Part shown: positions 13,433 through 26,212 of the stretch, one piece after another
Layout: each line of letters begins with the position of its first letter
Position numbering within the stretch: position 1 is the stretch's first letter
Assembly: GCA_037957365.1 (NCBI GenBank)
Contig: JARHVA010002373.1
Span: 965,501-1,029,500, forward strand
Source: Torreya grandis
Taxonomy: Eukaryota > Streptophyta > Pinopsida > Cupressales > Taxaceae
Direction: 5' to 3'
DNA: 64,000 bases
Translations under genes and position numbers: made by a program
The notes under the pieces: generated by a model
What the model saw: the letters and a program-made list of their open reading frames with translations, nothing else
Database searches by the model: none
Told to the model about the DNA's origin: nothing

Positions 13433-14645
13433 GAACACGACATGGTGTTATTTCAGATTTTTCTTCATCATGAATTTGGATTAGATTTGTGATCCACTTT
13501 TATATATCTTATACATTTAACTATGTGTTAAACTTTAGTTTCACCTATCTATTTCACATGGATATTTATATTATGCTTTATGTTTTTATATGGTTTCATT
13601 TCCTTTCCTTTTTCTTATGGCTTATTATCATTATTTTTACGATTGCACAATTATTTTTATGATTTCTTTTCTTTCATGGATTTATTTTCTTTTCCAATGA
13701 TTTTTTGCTACCTTATCTCAATTAAAACTCAAATAATTATTATTGTGACTTGGTTAAACAAACCTTTATCCCTTTAGTAATATTTCTCTACCATATGATC
13801 AGTTAACAAATAAGACGTCTCATTGTCCTTCTATTTACTGATCTACTTTAGATCTCCCTTTATTCCTTTATATTCCTTTCACATACTAATCCCACATATG
13901 GTTGAAACATGATATTACATATTGGTTCATAAGTAATCCTAAGTGTTCCGTCAATCATATCTTTGGATATTTAGCTTCATTTAACCAAATTCTAAAGCTC
14001 ATTCGTGTGTATCACTTCTATCACTCATGTTGGTTATTATAAATTCATATGGAGGAGGAATCATAAAATCCATAAAAAAATTAAAATCCAAATCATTTAA
14101 ACAAAATTAAATAATACAAAAGGCAACATAGAGATTTAAAATTCAAATCACACTAAAAGACATGATTCATAGAAAATCTTCTATTTATAATCGAAGATAA
14201 AACTCTACATTTGGCCACATGATAGAGTCAAGGTCCATTGGGGTGTGATAGCCCAGTATATTAGGAAAGGAGAATAAAAAAATATTTTAGTGCTACCTAA
14301 TTTCCCACACAAGTACCCAATATTCGTAGTTGATCGATAACTCTATAAGAGGTCTTGAGGAATGGGGAACATGTTGTAGGAAGGTAGGTCCATTTTATTT
14401 TATTTTTTCATGTAACCAACATGAGTTGATCTTAGTATTTCACTTATTTGCCTATCTATCTTTATGCTTATTATGAGCTTGTATCCTTTATATTTTGATG
14501 ATTACTAGACTCTTGTTATCTCTCCTTTGTACCTAGTATGCCTCATGTTTCCTAAGGTCTTCTCATAGACACCTATGTCATGATTTTTAAATTTCCTCTT
14601 TCATTACAACATTCCTAATATTTCCCCTTGAAAAGTTTTTTTTTT
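13433..14645. other. No gene recognised
   Basis: AT-rich noncoding sequence with homopolymer runs. It is possibly the 3' part of element 2. No LTR boundary or conserved motif was found. Confidence 0.4.
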
Positions 14646-14945
14646 TTAACTAATCATAACCCCTAGGGTTTTCCTTTATGAGTTTCAATGTAAGACCATG
14701 GATAGGACTAGGATCACCTCATAAATTACCATAATAAAATATTTTCATATTAACATTCACCTCATTGGTGTTCCCCTTGTGAGTTGAAATGTAAGACCAT
14801 GTATAAGACTAGGCCCTCTTCACAAATTACCACATTAAAAACATCTTTTAAAATCATTCCCATAATTGTTTCCACCTCATTGGTGTTACCTTTGTGATTT
14901 ATAGTGTAAGACCATGGATACGACCAAGCCCTCCTCACAAATTAT
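14646..14945. repeat. Three-copy tandem repeat, unit about 100-115 bp
   Basis: The landmark TAAGACCATG recurs at 14691, 14792 and 14907. Each is followed by a GGA/TAxGACxAG segment and CACAAATTA-type sequence, and each is preceded by a CCTCATTGGTGTT-like stretch in the second and third copies. The copies are diverged. No coding function is evident. Confidence 0.6.
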
Positions 14946-15044
14946 TCCAATATCTAATTCATACTATAAACAAGTTACAATGAAATTACATGCATCAAAT
15001 TTGAGATAAGTAGTGTTCGATTATGAATTACATGTCATTGACAT

Positions 15045-15475
15045 ACTTCCCATCTTGATTTTGTATGTTTTATGCTTACTTCATAAGCCTTTCACTTTTA
15101 TCTTCTTATTTTCCAATTGTATGTATGCTTACAACCATTTTATTAAATTTTTCATACTTCTCCACTTGAATTGGTGTGATTAATTTAAATTCCTTTTACA
15201 TTTCATCTTTCTTTTATACTTCCCAGCTTGATTTAGTATGATTGATTGACTTTATTTTTTTGATTTTATATCATTAATTTTCATGTATCTTCCATTTTGT
15301 TACAAAATGTTCATACTTCCCTACAAGATATAGTGTGATTTTTGTTTTGTTTTAATTTGGTGTAAATCTTTACATGGTTTGAAAACACTTATTACCCTTT
15401 TTATGATCTTTGGTTTATTATATTTATTCATCTTTTGTTACTACATATTTCCTATCGTAATATAGTGTGTATCAC
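15045..15475. repeat. Degenerate dispersed-tandem repeat, about five copies
   Basis: A roughly 30-base phrase of the form ATACTTCCCxxCTTGATTTxGTxTGATT recurs near 15047, 15150, 15216, 15310 and 15443 with spacing of about 65-130 bases. It is a decayed minisatellite-like tract with no apparent coding content. Confidence 0.45.
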
Positions 15476-15697
15476 ATTTTTTTTTGATTAATTACACTTT
15501 TCCAAATATTTTTTATTTTTAACCATGCATGTGTATCACATAATGATAGAAAATAAAAAATACATCACATATTTCTCATAGCATATACAACAAAAGTAAA
15601 ATACATGTTCTCAAAAGGAAATATATCCATGCATCCACATCCAAATCCAAGTACAAATCATGAGATCAATAAACTATCAACAACAATATCAATATCT

Positions 15698-15718
15698 ACA
15701 CACACACACACACACACA
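15698..15718. repeat. (AC)n microsatellite
   Basis: Uninterrupted AC dinucleotides over about 21 bases. Confidence 0.9.
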
Positions 15719-17026
15719 AAGTACAGAATACAATAGCTATAACACTAAGGTTGTGCTCCATCATGTTTATTTGTGGCCTATCCATTATACCCATGGACAC
15801 CTATGACTGACCTCTATGAATATTTCATTGTAAAGAGGTAGTCTAGGATCTCAATCCATCAACCTATCCCTATAGATTGGCCACCTAGGCCTGCACCTAT
15901 CCTAGCTAGATGATAGTCTCCATGTGCACAGCTTGCTCCTGTGTTAAGGCCTGCTAGGCTTGAGCCTCTCCATCTCCAACCCTTGTTGGTGGACGTAACC
16001 TATCACAAATTCCTATAGTTATCTCATGGCCTCTCCCACCAGCCTAAACTAGCTTGTCTGGGCTAGGGTAGAGATAGCTATAAGATCATTCAATATGGTA
16101 AGTTATTATGATGTTATCACCCCATCTAAAATTTTATGATGTACCACCATAACTAGGGATCCCCATATGACATCTTCTATCATAAGATCTATAAAACAAG
16201 AAACTAGATAGGTATTAGATTGTATATATTTATACACACACACAAACACACTTGCACACACACATATATATCTCAAATCATATAGCTATCATAATCAATC
16301 ATTCAACTAGTGTTATACACTCAAAAACTTAAAATATTAAATTTAAACTATTTCTCACCAGTGATGGTATCACTAACCATGATCTCACTATTCACTCATC
16401 TACCGAGCACCTCCTCCATTAGATACCTTTACACCAATGTAAATCTAAGAGTCACCACCTAAGACCATCATGGTATTATCCTTAGTGGCATCTATATAAA
16501 CTAATTATTCTTATAACTACTACTAGATCCCCCTAACTACTACTATATCCCCCTATGTAACAACTAACACCTGTACCTCCTCATGCTGATGGTGTCTTTA
16601 TCTTTGATGAGCTTTTAGTCATCATTGCCACCTCTGTGATGATGCCTAATATGTTCCCTCCTCCCTTGCATCCACATCCATGACATCTCCTCCTATCCCC
16701 ACTACCTCCTACTATCATTCTCGACCAACACATTATATAGCTTGCTGAGGCCTAATCACTGGTATCTCCATAGGTTCCCCTCTACCTCCTCTCCCTCTCG
16801 GATCTCTATCATGTCATTCCCAATAAGTAAGAACTAGTACATTATTTAAAATATGGATAAGTTATATATATCTAGGTATACGAGACACTATATGAGGCTC
16901 TACCCATGAATTGTAGTGGCCCATGATCTGCACACATACCAAACCTGTAGCAATGATAGACCAACTAGGCTATATGGTAACTATGTGAGTATACAACTAT
17001 GAAACTATTTTCCCTCATGTGATAAT
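15719..17026. other. No intact gene; possibly further remains of the adjacent minus-strand fragment
   Basis: More GC-balanced than its surroundings, with short CA-rich tracts near 16240-16262. No clear conserved domain on either strand. Minus-strand frames downstream of 17027 contain many stops. Confidence 0.35.
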
Positions 17027-17227
17027 CTATAATAATAAAACATGAGGCACATCCCATGTTACATGGTCATGTCTCCATTGCATGACCTGAGGTAACCTAT
17101 CATTGACTACATAGGGCAACCCAGTCGATTGATACATAGGGAACCTCTCATATATCCATGTGCTCAAGAGTATAATTGGTCCCATCATATTTTGTCCCCT
17201 AGATAACATCCCATACATATCATGCAT
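17027..17227 (-). pseudogene. Possible plant-mobile-domain / transposase-like fragment
   Basis: A 66-codon minus-strand open stretch contains MGPIILLSTWIYERFP and later VMQWRHDH. The pattern of hydrophobic residues, then Trp-x-Tyr-Glu-Arg-Phe, then a Trp-Arg segment recalls the plant mobile domain (MAIN-like / MuDR-associated, 'LLQLWAWER' type). Sequence before and after it is broken by stops, so at best it is a remnant. The resemblance is weak and is family pattern recognition only. Confidence 0.3.
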
Positions 17228-19504
17228 GAGCTAGACCAATATGATAAAGAAAATCATAAATCACTCCTTGATCTAATATTGACTAGCACAAGGTTATTGC
17301 ACAAAGTGATACCTTACCATCTGACTTATGATATAGTACTCATAAAAAAAAGTATTCATTGAAAAATATAAAAAAATATAAGTCAAAAACTAGAAGATAT
17401 TATCTAAATTTTCACTGAAGTGTTTCAAAAAATATTAAATGCTGCTCAAAAAATGGTGCACCACATGGTCGTCTATCTACTCTATTTTCTTTAAAAAATA
17501 GGAGTTTCTATTTATTTTTTAGATGTTTGACTTAGTTATACTTATCTATTTTTAAAATAAATTAGTGTTTTGGAAACTAGACTCAAAATTCTATATTTCA
17601 TGTTCTTACACCATCTTCAAATTTGGAGTGTAGATATTTCAATTTATCTACAGAAGTTTAGATTTCTGAAATTTTAGGAAAATAATGTTCACAAATAGGC
17701 CACTTTTTGTCCCCCAACTTTGTGCACTTACCTTCTATTTAATTGATAGATAATACATAAATAACGTACACATTAACTATTATTTTTTTCATAAAATGGA
17801 AGCTTGTTTCACAAATTTTCAAAAGAAGCATTTAAATTAGCACTAAAAAAAATCAACAATGGGGTCACAACAAAACCATAGGGACACATAGGCTAAACAA
17901 GAAAGAGTAACTAATTGATGTGCTAGAGGACCATGCACATAATCAGTTTGGAGTAGCATAAAGAGAGAGGATCATAACTTCAAGAAGTCGGTGGATGTGC
18001 TCACAAAAATTGACCAAATATTTGGATACATGAGATTTGCAGAGTAAAGGGGCACGAACACATGTAGCACCCAAGAACCCAATCAGGGGAAAATGCATAT
18101 GTTACATATTGAAAGAGTCAAGTAGGGATGACATCACTAGGATTTAAGGCAAAGGTACAAAAGTGAGTAATGAGAAACTAAAAATAATGGCATGCATCGT
18201 TAGGGCAATTTAAATGTCAATGGATGATATAAATTGACCCTCACAATTCATTTTCACTTTTTATTGAGTGAAAAATGTAAAGCATATAGAGAACCCTAGA
18301 GCAAGTGAAATCACATGTAATTTGTAATTTGTAAGGTAGGGCAAAATTGGATTTAACAACGAAGTGCAGCATGATTGCAAGTGGAATTCATGCAGGAGTT
18401 TGGATAAGCTGGATTCAAATGAAGTAGGGTTTGCAGGGAATAGTGTGCACTATTAAAATGACCTCAATCAAGCTCAAAGTAAAAGTAAAAATTAAAGGTT
18501 CCAAAAGAATTAATAGCACATAGTTTGTAGAGTCGAAGGGAGGTGCCATGGTCATCAACAAGGAAATTACATCATAGCAACATGAAGGAAAGAATGAAGA
18601 GGCATTATTGAAAATTACGGATATGCAATTTCACGTACACACAAAACTGAGGTAAAACTATTCTATAGATTTGTAGTTGATAAATTCTAAGGTTACATGC
18701 AGAAACTTGTAATATACGAGGCATGTATCAGGAACGTTTTATCTTGATACCCATTTTAGTTCAAGGCATAGTTTCGCTCATGGATTCACGGCACAATTTG
18801 TGATGATCGATAAGCCATCAGATTGTCATTGAAAGATAAAATGTGAATCTTCTCCATAATTGGAACTGTTAAAGTCTACTTACACTAGTAATTGTATATC
18901 ACGCCCGGTATTATTTCCAAAGTGGAAGATATAAAAAACGTCGTGTACCTCTGCCCATCAAACATCAGCGTGGGGGAAATGGAAGTGCTCTCCAAACACT
19001 ATAAATCTTGTCATTTGTAGAAGCTACCACAACATTTTTTTACGGCTATTTGGACGGAAGACAATTTATCCAATGTGAATGCACAAAATCACTGCCCCTA
19101 TAACATAAAAGGGCCCCTCAAAAAATAAATAAATTATAATTTGTGTTTAATTATTGAAGTGACTATACACAACAACAAAAGAGCCATATAGTCAGTTAAA
19201 CGTGTAAGCTGTGAAAATTTGTCTATTACTAAACCCCGAGTCCATAGCTTATAAAAATCTTTTTTGTTTTCACCCATAACCACACATGCTATTATAATTT
19301 CTTATCTTTTCCCACAAGATAAATCTATCTGTCAAAAGTCATGGTATCCGCTGTATTTATTATGTAAAAGACAACCCTGGCCAACTAATTTGACTCTAGT
19401 GGGAGTTGTGACCTGCTATCCCTTGATGTTTTCTCTGTCCAATCCACACCGAAACAAACAGAGCAACTGGCCACGGAAATTCACTACCATTAATGAATGG
19501 TCTC
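17228..19504. other. No gene recognised
   Basis: AT-rich to moderately balanced sequence. No conserved protein motif, RNA gene or repeat was identified. The open stretch at 19264-19545 runs into the tandem repeat that follows and shows no domain. Confidence 0.4.
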
Positions 19505-21042
19505 CAAATCTGACCACGGAAATAGGAGGCGCAGTGGATAAATAAAATATCGTAACCCACTTTTCTTGGAGTCAAAATACAGGTTATAAAAATCGCAATC
19601 TCAATTACATCTTGATAATGATAGACGTTGTCCTTGATGTGAACAGGTAAACAAACAAAATTAAAATATCGAAAATATATTTTTCAAATGGAAAGGTTAC
19701 ATGACCACATACGACTTGTTATTTATGAGTGGAACACTAGAGGTCATCTCTTTCTTCATGTGTATTAAATTTCTCTTTTTTTTCAGAAACCACATCTCTT
19801 ATCATTTAGTTATATATTTATAGACACAAGTAATTAATTTTTTTTCTTCGTAATATATTATTTTGATCAATTAACCCAATTTAATAATATTAATATGTAA
19901 AAATAAATGACATAAATTTAAAATTCTAATAAATAAAATTGTATGATGAATATAGATTTAATTTATTTTTTTAGGATTGTATTTATTGCATATTTCTACT
20001 TTGATTTACTATACTTGAGTTCTAAATTTGACCACAAAAATAGGAGGCACAGTCAGCAGGGATAAATAAAATAGCGTAAACCACTTTTCTTGGAGTCAAA
20101 ATACAGGGTATAAAAATCGCAATCTCAATTACATCTTGATAGTGAGTAGACATTGTCCTTGATGTTAACAAGTAACCAAACAAAATTAAATTATTGAGAA
20201 GATCCTTTTCAAATGGAAAGGTTACATGACCCACATACAACATATTTATGAGTGGAACACTAGAGGTCATCTCTTTCTCCATGTGTATTAAATTTATCAT
20301 CTTTTTCAGAAACCACCTCTCTTATCATTTAGTTATATATTTATAGACACAAGTAATTAATTTTTTTTCTTTGTAATATATTATTTTGATCAATTAACCC
20401 AATTTAATAATATTAATATTATATTAATATGTAAAAATAAATGACATAAATTTAAAATTCTAATAAATAAAATTGTATGATGAATATAGATTTAATTTAT
20501 TTTTTTAGGATTGTATTTATTGCATATTTCTACTTTGATTTACTATACTTGTGTTCTAAATTTGACCACAAAAATAGGAGGCACAGTCAGCAGGGATAAA
20601 TAAAATAGCGTAACCCACTTTTCTTGGAGTCAAAATACAGGGTATAAAAATCGCAATCTCAATTACATCTTGATAGTGAGTAGACATTGTTCTTGATGTT
20701 AACAAGTAACCAAACAAAATTAAATTATTGAAAAGATCCTTTTCAAATGGAAAGGTTACATGATCCACATACAACTTGATATTTATGAGTGGAACACTAG
20801 AGGTCATCTCTTTCTTCATGTGTATTAAATTTATCATCTTTTTTAGAAACCACCTCTCTTATCATTTAGTTATATATTTATAGACACAAGTAATAAAATT
20901 TTTTCTTCGTAATATATTATTTTGATCAATCAACCCAATCTAATAATATTAATATTATATTAATATGTAAAAATAAATGACATAAATTTAAAATTCCAAT
21001 AAATAAAATTGTATGATGAATATAGATTTGATTTATTTTTTT
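19505..21042. repeat. Three tandem copies of a roughly 530-bp unit
   Basis: Copies start at about 19505, 20022 and 20556, each with TGACCACxxAAATAGGAGGC near the start and GGAGTCAAAATACAGG about 65 bases later. All share TTTATAGACACAAGTAAT and a long AT-rich tail. The second and third copies are closer to each other than to the first. The third is cut short at about 21042, where an LTR-like repeat begins. Minus-strand open stretches inside copies 2 and 3 are related to each other but look like repeat sequence rather than genes. Confidence 0.8.
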
Positions 21043-22222
21043 AGGATTATTGAGTATAAATCTTAGGTTGTTAAAGGTTTGAGTATAATAAATCAGGATA
21101 AAAATATGTATTAAATATAGCCATTGATTTGTGAAAAAATTGATTTAGATTGATTTTTTTTTAAAAATAGCAATAAATAATGTAAATAAGTAATTAGCTA
21201 TAAATTAATTAAGACAGGAGATTTAGAGGCTGTAAACTGTGATAGAAGTTATTCTGAGTGTTGCAGATAGGAACTAGGTGTCAAAACCCTACTTGGATAG
21301 TAGCGCCATAATTGGATAGTGGCACTAGTGTCTTTTGTGTAAAACTATTTGGAGCTTCTAGGTGCCCCTGTGTCTGAGTCTGTTAAGCTTGTTCTTATAT
21401 GCATAAGTTCTGATTCCTTGTATGTGATGTGATTTTACTGATTTTATATGCAAAACCTAAATTTTCATATTGTTAGATCAGTTGGTTAGCACAAGAAACA
21501 ATGTGTGATGTTAGTGAAGTAGGTCGGACATCCTCAACACCCTGTTGTGATGAGAGTTGCTTACATACCAATACTCTGAAGAGGGATGAACCCTGATATA
21601 GTTCTCCCCACCTAAGTGCTACTACAAGTGCAAGTGAAGCTAGTATTAATGCTGGTTTGAGTGATTTGAATATTCTTGAGACTGAAAATCTGAACAATCT
21701 AATCTTAAGAATGATGTCGATGGTTGTATGCAAAAATAGGGTAGAATAGGGATTGATAACCTTGATTGTGCACAACTTGTTCTAAGTTTGATTTTACAAT
21801 TTACATATGATTTCTATCTAGTAGATAAAGGGCTAAAAGTCATGTATATATATTGTTCTAGTGCTTGTGTGGGTCTTAAAAGAGGTCTAGGTTGACCCTA
21901 AGTGGTTGCTCATTTGAAAAGATATCCATTGGTAGCAAAAAGTGGGAAAAGGATAATAACACCCAAAATGGGACACTAGCGCCATGGGGCGCTAACGTCC
22001 AAATAATGACACTAGTGTTTAAGTGGCATAACCTAAGGCACTAGGGACCAAGATGTTAAAGTGAGGGTCTAGGATTGCTTTAGGAATGTTTAGGGACATG
22101 TGGCTTGTATGAGGGTTGAATAAGTGTCTAAATAGGCCCTAAGATAGGTCTATGGCTAAGCTAGGGATGGGTGGTCTCAAGTAATACTCTTAACACTCAA
22201 GTGCCATATTTAGATGATTACA
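21043..22222 (-). repeat. LTR-like repeat 1, truncated
   Basis: Homologous to 28690-29879 and to the part of 34035-35255 that survives. Its plus-strand right end reads TAGATGATTACA, the reverse complement of a TGTAATCATCTA start, so it has a TG terminus in element orientation. About 650 bases present in the other repeats (28020-28680) are missing at its left end. Confidence 0.6.
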
Positions 22223-25200
22223 TTTGCCCCTCTTTATTATAGAAATGTATCGAAGCAAAATGACTAAGATAAAGGAAAAAGAAGTGTAACTAACCCAAGA
22301 GGTGAAACCTGTGAATGTGGATCTAAGTGTGTGAAGCATGCTCCATTGCGTATCTTACAAATAAAACATGTATATATCAATCTTTATTTAAGAGATATCA
22401 AAATCAAAGATAAAATTGAGTAAAGAGATAAGAGAGAGGAAATGAATGAATACATCTCACTGGTACGTGAACCAATACATAAATATAGTGACAACTTGTG
22501 TGCATACATGTAAATAGTGATCAATCAGTGAATAACTTGGACTGAACTAATGGCTTGTTCAATCCCCATGTGTGGATGGCTGACGAACTCAATCCAATTT
22601 TGAGTCCATCATTACCCACTCCTACTCGATGGATCATGACTTTGAATAACTTATATTGGACTGATGATGTGTCCAACCCTCTCATGTAGGTGGTTCAAGA
22701 ACTCAAGTAAACTATGATTTTATCATTTCCTACCCATGTGTAGTAGATGTATCTGAAACTAAAACTTTGTGATGTAACTAAAGATGTGTAATATGTTATT
22801 TCTACAACCACTGAAGAACTCTAAAATATAAAATGGTTTTGGGCCACTTATAAATATTAGGCAAGTTTGGGCCACTCAAGAATGCCAACTATTATAGATG
22901 CAGTAAGGCATCAATCTATTGTGTAACTTGGAACATGGTGTTTGGTGTGTAAAACATAGAGAATGACATGGAGTTTGCCATTTCATCTAATCAATTGATG
23001 TAGAAGTGAGCATACGAAAGCAATGTGATGTGCATATGACCCAAATCTGATATTTAAATATATGGATTATGGATTAAGTTGTAATAATATGTATCTTAGT
23101 ATCTTCAAACTAAAATGTGCATAATCATGTCACATACGATGCCTCCAACCTAAGTAAATTGGTATGAATCTGAGTTAAACTAAGCCAAAATTAGTAATCT
23201 ATAATTGAACCTGTGTAAACCTGAAATGTACCTACTATACTTTTCTAGTTAATCTAGAATTTTATGAAACTGAGGCTACTAGACAGTAGCACCATATCTT
23301 GGATAGTAATGATTTTAGCACTAGTGTCCCAATTTGGGTGTTAATGTCTAACTATTTTGATTTTTGTGCAACTAAAATTGGTCTCTGTGTCACTATTTTC
23401 CACTATGTTTTCTTGAAACTGATTTCTATATTTAATACTTGTGTGTTAAAAATTGTATTCTAAGTACATTTAGATAGCTTGATCTCTGTGATAAATCCCT
23501 ATGAATACCCCCTCTTTAGAGGGGAGTTATTAAACATGTGCAAGAATTGAACTTAAAAGAAGAAGCTCTATAAAATGTGTTTTAGCCGCAACATATATGA
23601 TATCTACGTAATAAACCAATATAATGTGCATATATACCATTAGAATGTAAGCTAATCCGAGCATAAGTTTGTATATTATAATATATTTTAGATCTAGCAT
23701 TCACAAGGCTATCAAAATAATATAACAATGTCTATGAATATTAGATTTGAGTAATAACTGAGTAGCTACCTAGGGGGATGGGTCATGATATCCATCATGG
23801 AACCCAATTAGGAATGGGAGATGCATGAGGTCTCTCATGGCATTTAAAATTGGAGTGTGTAAGAAGAAAGAAACAATTGTTATGGCCATGACACATACAA
23901 TAAAGCATACATATAATACACATGAGCAACACAAAGTAGGCTAAGGGGCCACAATACAAGGGACATGGGCACATGCCACTAAATCTAAGAAAATAAGACA
24001 TATAAAGGCATGTTCAAATGTCCACATACATAAATAGAAAGCAAGTTGACTTAGAGCCATGTGGAAGGATATGATCAAATGTCTGCATAAATAATAAGGA
24101 AGATACACATAAGAACATGGGCACATGTCCAAAGCATACATATAATGAAAATAAGTGGCATAGATATATAGAGCATTATCATATTTAAATGTCATTGAAT
24201 AGAAGAGGCATAGATATATAATCAAGTCTAAACTAGGAAAGCTAGAAATGAAAGTATGTATGAACATGTGGTACAGATATGTAAAATAGAAAAGATATAT
24301 ATAAAGTGAGTCTATAGTAGTAGTAGTCAGATGTTTTTTTTAAAAGGTGCAGGATAATAAATATCAAGATATAAAAATGTTAAATTTGTGATGTAGAGTT
24401 TAGAAATATGTAACCTAGCAATTGAAACTGTGTATAGGATGCCCCCAAATGGGTGAATGTACCAAATGAAGAACCCGTGTATCTGTGTATATGTCCCTAG
24501 TGTGTAGATAGTAACAAACATAGATATATGTAGTGCACTTGGGTCTTGTAACTATCTATAAACACTTGAAAAGGATAAGTAAAGCATGAATGTATGATAA
24601 AAACTAACTATACTAAGATAACTAGCATATGTAGTGTCTAAAAAATATTAGAGATGTAAACATGACAATGCATACAATCTATAATTTATGTTTTCTGAGT
24701 AGATGTTTGAATTTTTTTGTGTTTTTACATATTACATTATTTTATTTTTATTTTTTGGATATAAATTATGTACAAGTAACATTAGAAAATGAAACTATAT
24801 ACAAGGAGAAAGAGTGAATGGGATAATGTACAATAAAGGAGCAACATACTAACCGATAAGTTTCATGGGAGACTCACTATCAATGTGGCATGTGTCAAAA
24901 ATAGGAATGGTAACCTCTCATATAGTGAGATTGATATGTTGGAGTTGAATTGAGTTACAGTGTGAATATGAGTATTGTTCATTATCGACATCATAATAAT
25001 CATAATAACTTGGAATGCTAGTGTGTGATTTTTGTTGTATTTGGATGACAATATGGAATTGTCTCATGCTTTGGAGTTAACCTTTTTGAATTATCTTTTG
25101 ATTTGGATGCTCTCTTGAATAGAAAGCCTCTTTTGAGAATACTTTTTGGCTTAGCATGATTTTGACTTTGTAACTTAAGTTCTTACTCTTTTTGTAACAT

Positions 25201-25599
25201 TTCCTGTGTATATAGACTTTTTTGTTTGATAAATTGTATCTACGAATGATTTACCTTAGGATGTTCAATAAATTTTAGTCCTTGTTGAACAACATTATCA
25301 ACAACTAGAATTGGGGTAATGATGTCTTGGGCATATTTGCCTAACCCTTGACCTTGATAATCAATTTTTCATAGATACTTTTGACCAAACCCATACTAAT
25401 TTAAAAGTGAGACCTCATTTTGGAGATGTATATTTGTATCTTTTACTTGCTTTACTTATGCTTGTTGTATAATTTCATGCTCTAATTGTGCTTTGGGACA
25501 TTTTGTTATTTTGGATTATGCTTTGGTAATGAATTTTATACTATTTCTGAATTCGATCCTTTTTTAATATGTTCCCATGTCACTGTGGATTACTTAACT

Positions 25600-26180
25600 G
25601 ATTTATCTTATATAGTTTCCTCATTATCAATGATGTGTTGTATATGTTTTTTCAATGCCAAACATGAATATGTGTGATGACTGTGCATTCTATGGTATGC
25701 ACAATAATATCTAAATCTCCTCACTAGATGTAAAATAGGTAGGTTGATCAACTTAGATTTAATCATTTTCTTTAAAATATCACTTGAACTTCCATTTAAT
25801 CTTTGAATACTTTTTGAATATTAGTTTTATATGCACTTTGTTGTAATTTTTTTCTATATGTAACATTGCTTGCCACAAATTGAATAGGTGAAGATGAATA
25901 TACATGATTCATACTAGTACGCACTAGAAAATTTTATCTTGTAATTTGATTTTCCAATATTATAATCTTTTCATGTAATAGTTGATTTTGAGTTTGTAAT
26001 TTTGAAATTAATCTGATCATACTAATAATTTGATCCATTAGAGTCTCTGTAGAGTAAAAATTTACTCTACGTTTCATTCTATTTTTCAGTCGCATGCCAC
26101 AAAATTTTGTCTTCACATACTTTGGTCTGAGATGGCAGAGTTTTGAAATAGAGCATGGGCTCTATTTTCCTTTTGATTCA
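25600..26180 (-). pseudogene. Gag-like remains, unit A, left arm
   Basis: The minus-strand frame from 26116 encodes a basic then coiled-coil-like segment (MKTKFCGMRLKNRMKRR, then KLQTQNQLLHEKIIILENQI). After stops and a frameshift comes a zinc-knuckle-like segment at about 25603-25766: YCAYHRMHSHHTYSC followed by LALKKHIQHIIDNEE. C-x2-H/Y...H-x4-C plus a following LK..IQ.LI helix is characteristic of plant Ty3/gypsy Gag. The mirror copy lies in the right arm. Confidence 0.6.
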
Positions 26181-26212
26181 TTTTGTCTAAGTGTCGGGGT
26201 AAAGTAGAAGCT

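Noticed and set aside
19264..20837. Open frames of about 92 codons within the 530-bp tandem units
   Set aside because: They recur because the unit recurs. They span AT-rich repeat sequence and lack recognisable domains or start context.
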